From NCBI GenBank assembly GCA_002382525.1, contig DFYA01000220.1:18982-28008 (forward strand): a stretch of 9,027 nucleotides of DNA, read 5' to 3'. The notes beneath the pieces were generated by a model. The model did not search any database and was not told where the DNA came from. It worked only from the letters and a program-made list of their open reading frames with translations. The position numbers were made by a program, and so were the translations under genes. Source of the stretch: Opitutaceae bacterium UBA4094. GTDB lineage: Bacteria; Verrucomicrobiota; Verrucomicrobiia; Opitutales; Opitutaceae. This document shows, one piece after another, positions 1-6,138 of the stretch; within the stretch, counting starts at the first letter, position 1, and each line of letters begins with the position of its first letter.

Positions 1-956
1 GAACAGGAGACGCCAAGACCGACAGGGCAGCTCGCGCCGTGGCGCGGCAGGCGGATGACGCGCACGTCGAGGGCGAAATATTTACCGCCGAACTGGGCGC
101 CGATGCCGCTTTGTTGGGCGATTTTCAGGACGAGCTTTTCGGTCTCCAAACAACGGAACGCACGGCCCTCGTTGTTCCCCGAGGTGGGCAACTGGTCGTA
201 GTATTTGGTGGAGGCCAGCTTGACGGTTTTGAGGCAGGTCTCGGCGCTGGTGCCGCCGATCACGAAGGCGAGGTGGTAGGGCGGGCAGGCGGCGGTGCCG
301 AGGTAGGAGAGTTTGTCGGTGACGAACTTTTCGAGGCCCTTGGGGTTAAGGAGCGCCTTGGTTTCTTGGAAGAGAAACGTCTTGTTGGCGGAGCCGCCTC
401 CTTTGGCGACGAAGAGGAATTTGTAGTCGGCGCCCTCGGTTGCATAGAGATCGATCTGCGCCGGCAGGTTCGTGCCGGTGTTGACCTCGTTGAACATGTC
501 GATGGGGGCGGTCTGCGAGTAGCGCAGATTTTCCTTGGTGTAGGTCTCGTAGATGCCCTTGGAAATCCATTCGGCGTCGTTGGCGCCGGTCCAGACTTGC
601 TGGCCTTTTTTGGCGACGACCGTGGCGGTGCCGGTGTCTTGGCAAAACGGCAGGATACCCTCGGCGGCGATCTCGGCGTTTTTGAGCAGCGTCGTGGCGA
701 CGTAGCGGTCGTTGGCGGAGGCTTCGGGGTCGTCGAGAATGGCGGCGACTTGCGCGAGATGTTTGGGGCGAAGCAGGAACGACGTGTCGCGCATGGCTTG
801 CTGCGCGACGAAGGCGAGCACCTCGGGGTCGACCTTGAGGATCTCGCGACCTTCAAAGGTGGTGGTCGAAACGCCTTCTTTGGAGAGCAGGCGATATTCG
901 GTGTCGTCGGGGCCGAGCGGGAACGGGTCTTGGTAAGAAAAAGCGGGCGTGGCCAT
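1..956 (-). CDS. fumA: Fumarate hydratase class I, iron-sulfur dependent (partial, C-terminus outside window)
   Basis: Catalyses reversible hydration of fumarate to L-malate in the TCA cycle using an oxygen-sensitive [4Fe-4S] cluster; cytoplasmic. The reading frame is open from the ATG (complement of 954-956) to the window edge, about 318 residues of a protein usually near 540-550. It aligns essentially without gaps with E. coli FumA as I recall it. The N-terminus contains DDTEYRLL, and the three cluster cysteines fall at the same positions as in E. coli: C105 (FCQDTGTA), C224 (AACPPYH) and C318 (GVSC, codon at 3-5). Other family stretches are RYSQTAPIDMFNEVNTGTNL, AKGGGSANKT and IRLPRHGASCPVG. 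No Shine-Dalgarno precedes the ATG. kdsD lies upstream on the same strand, 186 bp away, so co-transcription is possible but not evident. FumA, FumB and tartrate-dehydratase-like paralogues cannot be fully separated without the C-terminal domain. Confidence 0.95.
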   Translation of the reverse strand, partial: MATPAFSYQDPFPLGPDDTEYRLLSKEGVSTTTFEGREILKVDPEVLAFVAQQAMRDTSFLLRPKHLAQVAAILDDPEASANDRYVATTLLKNAEIAAEGILPFCQDTGTATVVAKKGQQVWTGANDAEWISKGIYETYTKENLRYSQTAPIDMFNEVNTGTNLPAQIDLYATEGADYKFLFVAKGGGSANKTFLFQETKALLNPKGLEKFVTDKLSYLGTAACPPYHLAFVIGGTSAETCLKTVKLASTKYYDQLPTSGNNEGRAFRCLETEKLVLKIAQQSGIGAQFGGKYFALDVRVIRLPRHGASCPVGLGVSC

Positions 957-1142
957 GGTCGGGACTAAGCCACAGGGAGCGCGCGCGGGACGACGAAAAA
1001 CGCCCGGACGCGTAAAAATTAGCAAGAATTGCGGACGGTGTTAGCGGGGCTGAACACGGACGCGGTGAGGGGCCGAGCGGTGAGCGACCGGCAAATCGCG
1101 AGCAAGCTCGCTTCCCACGACGGAACGGAGGCGGCCCTACGC
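957..1142. other. Spacer between fumarate hydratase and kdsD
   Basis: A 186-bp non-coding spacer. The half next to kdsD holds the palindrome annotated at 1098-1111. The middle (about 1012-1030) is a short AT-rich patch in otherwise GC-rich DNA, a plausible place for the fumarate hydratase promoter. On the minus strand, CTAACA (complement of 1039-1044) and GCTAAT (complement of 1018-1023) each match 4 of 6 bases of the sigma-70 -35 and -10 consensus. Their spacing is only 15 bp, so this promoter reading is weak. Confidence 0.3.
1098..1111. repeat. REP-like extragenic palindrome
   Basis: GCGAGC-AA-GCTCGC is a perfect 6-bp inverted repeat, followed on the + strand by TTCCCACGAC. The core with its trailing TCCCAC-like tail resembles the REP elements scattered between genes in Pseudomonas and other GC-rich genomes that carry RAYT transposases; this is a resemblance from memory. 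It begins 32 nt beyond the kdsD stop codon. In the kdsD transcript it would form a compact hairpin followed by GAUUUGCC, which lacks a proper U-tract, so an intrinsic terminator is less likely. Only one copy lies in this window, so repetitiveness is not shown here. Confidence 0.4.
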
Positions 1143-2132
1143 CTAGACGATCTTCAGCTTCGGGAGGTCCTGGCCGTCGATGAGGCCGGTGGGTTTGCCC
1201 TTGGCATCGATCACGATGAGGTCGTCGATTTTGTGTGCTTCGAAAAGTCGCAACGCGTCCACGCCGAGCGCGTCCTCGGCGATTGTTTTGGGGCCGCGCG
1301 TCATGAAGCTGGCGACGGGTTGTCCGAGAAAGTCGCCACCGGTAAGCGCGCTGCGGCGGAAGTCGCCGTCGGTGAAGATGCCGGTGAGTTTGCCCGACTT
1401 GGGATGCACGATGGCGATGCTGCCGCTCTTGGCCTTGGTCATCGATAGAATGGCCTCCTGCGTGGTCGCTTTCTCGGTGACGATGGGCAAACGCGCGCCG
1501 CTGCGCATGATGTCTTTCACTCGCAAGAGCAGGACGCGCCCGAGGTTGCCGGCGGGGTGGAACTTGGCGAAATCGTCGCGGGTGAGGCCGCGTTCTTCGA
1601 GCAATACCATGGCGAGCGCATCACCGAGCGCGAGGGCGGCGGTGGTGCTGGCGGTGGGCGCAAGTCGCAACGGACACGCCTCTTTCGGCACGCGGTAGAT
1701 GAGTTGCAGATCGGTGTTTTTCGCGAGGTCGGAGTCGGCGTTGCTGGTGAAGGCGACGGTGTGCAGACCGAGGCGGCGGAAGCCGGGGATGAGGCGCAGG
1801 ATCTCCTCGGTCTGACCGCTATTGCTGAGGAGAAAAACCAAGTCGCCTTCGTGGCACACGCCGAGATCGCCGTGCAACGCCTGGGTCGAGTCGAGAAAAC
1901 ACGAGGAGATGCCGGTGCTGTTGAAAGTGCCGACGAGTTTGTTGGCGATATGCGCGGATTTGCCGACGCCGGTGAAGATGAGTTTGCGACCGGCGGCGCT
2001 GGTCGTTTGCACCGCCCGGGCGACGTCGATGAAGCGTCCGTCGAGGTCTCGCGCCGTGGCCGTGAGCGCTTCTTGTTCGATCTTGATGCAGGCGCGGGCG
2101 CGACTGAGGACGGTTTTGGAGTCGAGGGCCAT
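1143..2132 (-). CDS. kdsD: Arabinose-5-phosphate isomerase, KpsF/GutQ family (SIS + two CBS domains)
   Basis: 329 residues, the usual length. It interconverts D-ribulose 5-phosphate and D-arabinose 5-phosphate, the first step towards Kdo for LPS; cytoplasmic. An N-terminal SIS domain (about 35-180) carries GVGKSAHIANK (55-65) and LLSNSGQTEEI (101-111). The E. coli KdsD catalytic set is conserved with an offset of one residue: K58, H87 (ALHGDLG), E110, E151 (KEACPLRLAPT) and H192 (FHPAGNLGR). Two CBS domains follow (about 205-265, with IFTDGDFRR, and 272-329), ending in GLIDGQDLPKL. The start is fixed upstream: an in-frame TAA sits directly before the ATG. There is no Shine-Dalgarno. It is divergent from the LysM lipoprotein gene, 78 bp apart, which is compatible with shared envelope-related control. 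A paralogue role (GutQ- or KpsF-like) is possible; reaction type is near certain, physiological role likely. Confidence 0.93.
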   Translation of the reverse strand: MALDSKTVLSRARACIKIEQEALTATARDLDGRFIDVARAVQTTSAAGRKLIFTGVGKSAHIANKLVGTFNSTGISSCFLDSTQALHGDLGVCHEGDLVFLLSNSGQTEEILRLIPGFRRLGLHTVAFTSNADSDLAKNTDLQLIYRVPKEACPLRLAPTASTTAALALGDALAMVLLEERGLTRDDFAKFHPAGNLGRVLLLRVKDIMRSGARLPIVTEKATTQEAILSMTKAKSGSIAIVHPKSGKLTGIFTDGDFRRSALTGGDFLGQPVASFMTRGPKTIAEDALGVDALRLFEAHKIDDLIVIDAKGKPTGLIDGQDLPKLKIV

Positions 2133-2210
2133 TTAGGGTTTGAGTCGTCGAACGGTCTGCGAGACTTAGGAGCAACTTTTTCCCGTTCAAACCATTTCAA
2201 CCCGCCGTCG
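2133..2210. promoter_or_regulatory. Divergent spacer between kdsD and LysM lipoprotein gene
   Basis: These 78 bp must hold the 5' ends for both divergent genes unless promoters lie inside coding sequence. I found no pair of hexamers close to the sigma-70 consensus at proper spacing. The lipoprotein side carries GTTCAAA (2185-2191) and TTTCAAC (2195-2201) just before the ATG. The same two heptamers, with a different gap, precede the gene at 7242. Confidence 0.35.
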
Positions 2211-3089
2211 ATGAGGTTCCGTTTTATTCCGCTTTGTCTGTGCGCCCTCGCGACGTTGTTTTTCGTCGCGGGTTGCGGGCGTTACGAAGCGTCGCCGGTG
2301 ACCGCGGAGATCGACGAGCCCGGTTATCGGCGCGGCAAGGAACTGGTGCGGCAAGGGCGCAACCACGAGGCGCTCGCGTCGTTTTTGAAGGTGGTCGAGA
2401 AGCGCGGCGATGACGCACCGGAGTCGCATCTCGAACTCGGCATTCTTTATCAGCAGCACATCAAAGATCCGATCGCGGCGATCTATCACTACCGCAAGTT
2501 TCGCGAGTTGAAGCGCAACTCGCCGCAGTCCGATCTCGTGCGTCAGCGCATCGACGCGGCCACACGGGAGTTTGCGCGCACATTGCCGGGGCGACCGCTC
2601 GACAATCAAACCGACCGTTTGGATCTGCTGGAGAAAATGGACCAGATCCAGCGCGAGAACGTGCAGTTGAAGGAGCAGTTGATTGCGTTGCGCACGGAGG
2701 CCGTGACCGCGCCACGTCAGACTCAGGCGCTTGCCGTCCCGCCGCATCGCGCCGGGGTGGATCAGCTTCCGCCCCAAGTCCTCGAGATGACGCAGTCTCC
2801 GGTGATGCCCGCGACCGAAACGCTGCCGGTTCCGCCGGTCCCGCCGCCGCCGCCGCCCCCGTTGGCTCCGCCGACGCGCCCGGTGGTGCAACAGCAGCCC
2901 GCACCGCCGCCGGTGACCAACACGGCGTATCGCCGCCACATCGTGGTGAAGGGCGACACGTTGTTTAGTTTGGCGCAGCGTTATTACGGGAACCGCTCCC
3001 GCTGGCGGGATATTTACGCCGCGAATCGCCACGTGTTGCCCAACGAGAGCGCGTTGACCATCGGCATGGAGCTGCGGATTCCGCAGTAA
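2211..3089 (+). CDS. Lipoprotein with TPR-like helices, coiled coil and C-terminal LysM domain
   Basis: 292 residues. The ATG at 2211 gives a textbook lipoprotein signal: a basic start (MRFRF), a hydrophobic core and lipobox VAGC with C22, so the mature protein should be a membrane-anchored periplasmic or outer-membrane lipoprotein. The helical pair at about 38-102 (GKELVRQGRNHEALASFLKV, then ESHLELGILYQQ) looks like one or two TPR repeats. A heptad-rich helix (about 132-164) is a likely coiled coil. A Pro/Gln/Val-rich linker (about 176-236) includes seven prolines in a row (211-217). The LysM domain (about 243-291, with VVKGDTLFSLAQRYYG and ending GMELRIPQ) should bind peptidoglycan glycan. 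By architecture it may bridge membrane and wall or scaffold a partner through the TPR part. The open frame continues upstream to 1557, but that stretch is antisense to kdsD and lacks a signal peptide, so I reject it. I recognise the domains, not a named gene. Confidence 0.88.
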   Translation: MRFRFIPLCLCALATLFFVAGCGRYEASPVTAEIDEPGYRRGKELVRQGRNHEALASFLKVVEKRGDDAPESHLELGILYQQHIKDPIAAIYHYRKFRELKRNSPQSDLVRQRIDAATREFARTLPGRPLDNQTDRLDLLEKMDQIQRENVQLKEQLIALRTEAVTAPRQTQALAVPPHRAGVDQLPPQVLEMTQSPVMPATETLPVPPVPPPPPPPLAPPTRPVVQQQPAPPPVTNTAYRRHIVVKGDTLFSLAQRYYGNRSRWRDIYAANRHVLPNESALTIGMELRIPQ

Positions 3090-3113
3090 CCCGAGAAGGC
3101 CGATTCGAATCAC

Positions 3114-3133
3114 GGACGACACGGAGGTCGTCC
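3114..3133 (+). other. Hairpin just ahead of the aminotransferase gene
   Basis: GGACGAC (3114-3120) and GTCGTCC (3127-3133) form a perfect 7-bp stem around the loop ACGGAG. It is followed by CTCCCTTTT and then the ATG at 3143. GGAGG (3123-3127), the only Shine-Dalgarno-like string near this start, falls in the loop and first stem base, 15 nt from the ATG. It could be a weak terminator of the lipoprotein gene or a 5'-leader structure; the T-run is short and interrupted. Confidence 0.35.
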
Positions 3134-3142
3134 CTCCCTTTT

Positions 3143-4303
3143 ATGCCCCGAACCTCACGACGGACGTCGGTTTTTACGGAGTCGCTGATTCGCGAGATGT
3201 CGCGAGTCGCCGCGCAACACGGCGCGATCAACCTCTCGCAAGGTTTCCCCGACGGCGATCCGCCCGCCGCCCTCGTGCAGGCCGCAAAGGACGCGATGGA
3301 CGCCGGCCGGCATCAATACGCGGTGACCTGGGGTTCGCCCGAATTACGCGACGCGCTGGCCGGAAAACTCACGCGCTTCACCGGCCTTCCCGTCGATCCC
3401 TTGCGCGAACTCGTGGTGACGTGCGGGGCGACCGAGGCGATGCTCGCGGCGGTCATGACCGTGTGCGACCCCGGCGACCGCATCGGCATGTTTTCTCCGT
3501 TCTACGAAAACTATAACGCCGACGCGATTCTCAGCGGCGCAGTCGCTGTGCACGTGCCGCTGCACCCGCCGCACTATGGGTTCGACCCGGCGGAGTTACG
3601 AGCGGCGTTTGCGACGGGCGGCGGATTAAAGGCGTTTATCCTGTGCAATCCGTCCAACCCGTGCGGACGCGTGTTTACGCGCGAGGAGCTGTTGCAGATC
3701 GCGGCGCTGGCGGAGGAGTTCGATACGTTTGTCATCACCGACGAGGTGTATGAGCACCTCGTGTTCGACGGGCGCAAACATGTCTATTTCGCGACGTTGC
3801 CCGGCATGGCTGCGCGCACGTTGTCAGTGTCGTCGCTCTCAAAGACGTTTTCGATCACGGGCTGGCGACTCGGTTATCTGCACGCGGCGCCGGAGATCAT
3901 CGCGCAGGCGCGCAAGGTGCACGATTTCCTCACCGTGGGCGCGGCGGCGCCGTTGCAACACGCGGTGGTCACGGCGCTGCATTTTCCGGCGAGTTATTAC
4001 GAGTCGTTGTGCGCGGAGTATCAGGCGCAACGGGATGTGTTGCTCGGTTACCTGGATCAAACCGGGCTGGCCTACACGCGGCCGGAAGGGGCGTATTTTG
4101 TGATGCTAGACATCTCGCCGTTTGGCTTCGCGAGCGACGTGGAGTTTTCCCACTGGATGGCGAAGGAGATCGGCGTGGCGCCGGTGCCCGGATCGAGCTT
4201 TTTCGCGAATGGGGAAAACCGCTACGTGCGGCTCAACTTCGCGAAGAAGCCGGCGACGCTGCACGCTGCCGGCGAACGCTTGTTGAAATTGAAGCGCGGC
4301 TGA
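3143..4303 (+). CDS. Fold-type I PLP aminotransferase, methionine/kynurenine aminotransferase-like
   Basis: 386 residues, full length for class I/II aminotransferases; transfers an amino group between an amino acid and a 2-oxo acid using PLP, cytoplasmic. Visible landmarks are INLSQGFPDGDPP (29-41, N-terminal substrate loop), TCGATEAM (93-100, phosphate-binding region), NPSNPCGRVF (169-178), TDEVYEHL (199-206, with D200 and Y203 contacting the PLP ring), SLSKTFSITGWRLGY (231-245, Schiff-base lysine K234) and RYVRLNFAK (360-368, R363 for the substrate carboxylate). The overall pattern, including ARKVHDFLTVGAAAPLQHA, is closest to E. coli YbdL (methionine aminotransferase) and kynurenine aminotransferases, so the substrate may be methionine, glutamine, an aromatic amino acid or a related compound; sequence alone does not settle it. 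It lies 53 bp after the lipoprotein gene and 59 bp before ptsI, so operon membership is possible. The start has GGAGG 15 nt upstream, longer than optimal. Confidence 0.92.
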   Translation: MPRTSRRTSVFTESLIREMSRVAAQHGAINLSQGFPDGDPPAALVQAAKDAMDAGRHQYAVTWGSPELRDALAGKLTRFTGLPVDPLRELVVTCGATEAMLAAVMTVCDPGDRIGMFSPFYENYNADAILSGAVAVHVPLHPPHYGFDPAELRAAFATGGGLKAFILCNPSNPCGRVFTREELLQIAALAEEFDTFVITDEVYEHLVFDGRKHVYFATLPGMAARTLSVSSLSKTFSITGWRLGYLHAAPEIIAQARKVHDFLTVGAAAPLQHAVVTALHFPASYYESLCAEYQAQRDVLLGYLDQTGLAYTRPEGAYFVMLDISPFGFASDVEFSHWMAKEIGVAPVPGSSFFANGENRYVRLNFAKKPATLHAAGERLLKLKRG

Positions 4304-4362
4304 CCCGCGAAAAGTGCCCTCGACGGTAGCGACTGCGGGCGGATCGGCATACGTTGTGTGCC

Positions 4363-6135
4363 ATGATCGCCGACGGCCTCCTTTCCTCTGATCATGACGC
4401 CGCGCACGTTGATCGTTGCCCGGACGCGTGGACGCCTCCGGACACGGGGGCGCGCGTCGTCACGGGCACGTCGGCTTCACCGGGCTTGGTGATCGCGCCG
4501 GTGTTTCAATACCGGTCGGAGCTGGTCGCGGTGGAAGACATCGGCGGAAACCCCGAAGTCGAACGGGCGTTGTTTGATCAAGTCCTCGAACGGGCCGATG
4601 CGGAGTTGCAGCGCATGAGCGACGACGCCGAGGCGTGTCCGTTGCCCGTCCAGGCCGAGATATTCGACGTGCACCGGGCGTTGTTGTGCGACCCCGACAT
4701 GCTCTTGGAGGTGCGCGGATTGATCGAAAACGGCCACGCGGCGTCGTGGTCGTGGCAACAAGTGATCGAGTCGCGGGTCGCGCGGCTGCGACGCGCGCGA
4801 AACCGGCGGTTGGCGGCGCGGGCCACCGACCTCTTGGATATCGGCCAACGCGTGCTGCGGTTGTTCGCCGGCGCGGTGAGGCATCCGTTCGAGCTGCCGC
4901 CCGGCGAATGGATTTTGGTGGCCGACGATCTCACGCCGTCGGACACCGCGCACATCAATCCCAAGAACGTGGTGGGCTTGTGCACGTCGTCGGGCGGCCC
5001 CACGTCGCACACGGCGATCCTCGCGAGGGCGCGGGGTCTGCCGACGGTCGTCGCGGCAAAGGAGACGGTGCTCGCGTTGCCGCAGGGCACGTTGGCCGTG
5101 CTCGACGGGAGCGCGGGCCGGATGTATCCGGAACCTGGAGACGAGCTGCTGGCCTCGGCGCGCGAGTTTCGGGCGGCACGGGCGCGCAAACAAGCGCGGG
5201 CCGACGCCGAACGGTTTCGCCCGGCGGTGCTGACCGACGGGCATCGGGTGGAGATCGCCGCCAACATCGGCGAGGCGAGCGAGGCGGCGACGGCGATCGA
5301 GGCCGGCGCGGAGGGCGTGGGGTTGTTGCGCACGGAGTTCATGTTTCTGTGCCGCGAGACCGCGCCGACGGAAGAGGAGCAGTTTTTGGTGTATTGCGAA
5401 GTGATCGCCGCGCTGGGGGGGCTGCCGCTGATCATCCGCACGTTCGACATCGGCGGGGACAAGGTCGCTCCGTATCTGGACCTCGCGCCCGAGGTGAACC
5501 CGTTTCTCGGGGTGCGGGGCATACGCCTGAGCCTGAGGCGGCCGGATGTATTCAGAATTCAGCTACGCGCGCTCTATCGTGCGGCGGCGACGGCGAAGCC
5601 GGGGACGGTGAAGATCATGTTTCCGATGATCGCGACGTTGGAGGATCTGCGGTCGGCCAAGGCGGCGGCGGAAGAAGTGCGGGCGGAGGTGGGCGCGCCG
5701 GCCTGCGAGTTCGGCATCATGGTGGAGGTGCCTTCGGCGGTGCTGATGGCGCGGGAACTGGCGCGCGAGGTGGCGTTTTTGTCGATCGGCACAAACGACC
5801 TCACGCAATACGCGCTGGCCATCGACCGGGAGCATCCGGAGCTGGGCCGGGAGGCGGACAGCTTGCATCCGGCGGTGTTGCGGTTGATCGACCAGACGGT
5901 GCGGGCGGCGCAGTCGGAGGGCAAGTGGGTGGGCGTGTGCGGCGGGGCGGCGAGCGACCCGATCGGGGCGATGTTGCTCACGGGGTTGGGCGTGTCGGAG
6001 TTGAGCATCAGCATCCCGTCGCTCGCCACGGTGAAGGCCTGTCTGCGCGGGTATTCGTCAACCGAGCTGAAGACGCTGGCACGTCGGGCGCTTGGTTGCT
6101 CGACGGCGACGGAGGTTCGGGCACTTTCCAAGTAG
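4363..6135 (+). CDS. ptsI: PTS enzyme I (phosphoenolpyruvate-protein phosphotransferase)
   Basis: 590 residues from this ATG. Enzyme I takes phosphate from PEP onto a histidine and passes it to HPr, feeding all PTS sugar permeases; cytoplasmic dimer. From the ATG, the N-terminal HPr-binding/phosphohistidine part ends in SSGGPTSHTAILAR (active-site H216). The PEP-binding barrel has GVGLLRTEFMF (R323), IIRTFDIGGDK (R359), FLGVRGIRLSL, IMVEVPSAV (E455) and SIGTNDLTQYALAIDR (D479). The active-site cysteine is C526 in WVGVCGGAASDP, where most enzymes have CGE. The family core (TGTSASPG) starts only about 33 residues in, so there is a non-conserved N-terminal extension. There is no GAF domain, so it is not PtsP. 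An alternative TTG lies 9 nt upstream (4354); neither has a Shine-Dalgarno. It is followed 3 nt later by fruK, giving tight coupling. No HPr or EII gene is in view. Confidence 0.94.
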   Translation: MIADGLLSSDHDAAHVDRCPDAWTPPDTGARVVTGTSASPGLVIAPVFQYRSELVAVEDIGGNPEVERALFDQVLERADAELQRMSDDAEACPLPVQAEIFDVHRALLCDPDMLLEVRGLIENGHAASWSWQQVIESRVARLRRARNRRLAARATDLLDIGQRVLRLFAGAVRHPFELPPGEWILVADDLTPSDTAHINPKNVVGLCTSSGGPTSHTAILARARGLPTVVAAKETVLALPQGTLAVLDGSAGRMYPEPGDELLASAREFRAARARKQARADAERFRPAVLTDGHRVEIAANIGEASEAATAIEAGAEGVGLLRTEFMFLCRETAPTEEEQFLVYCEVIAALGGLPLIIRTFDIGGDKVAPYLDLAPEVNPFLGVRGIRLSLRRPDVFRIQLRALYRAAATAKPGTVKIMFPMIATLEDLRSAKAAAEEVRAEVGAPACEFGIMVEVPSAVLMARELAREVAFLSIGTNDLTQYALAIDREHPELGREADSLHPAVLRLIDQTVRAAQSEGKWVGVCGGAASDPIGAMLLTGLGVSELSISIPSLATVKACLRGYSSTELKTLARRALGCSTATEVRALSK

Positions 6136-6138
6136 CTT

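Noticed and set aside
39..968. 309-codon open frame on the + strand over the fumarate hydratase gene
   Set aside because: Antisense to a strongly recognisable enzyme; Gly/Val/Glu-rich shadow typical of GC-rich coding DNA, with no domain.
2139..2167. TTGAGT as a -35 box in the divergent spacer
   Set aside because: The hexamer 17 bp downstream (GACTTA) matches the -10 consensus at only one position.
1557..2210. Upstream in-frame extension of the LysM lipoprotein
   Set aside because: It is antisense to kdsD and would bury the signal peptide and lipobox that start exactly at 2211.
4304..4362. Possible terminator between the aminotransferase and ptsI
   Set aside because: GCCC/GGGC and TCG/CGA can pair only with a four-base bulge and there is no T-run, so it does not qualify.
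4578..5522. 314-codon minus-strand open frame over ptsI
   Set aside because: Low-complexity Ser/Ala/Arg/Pro translation, antisense to the catalytic core of enzyme I, with no recognisable domain.
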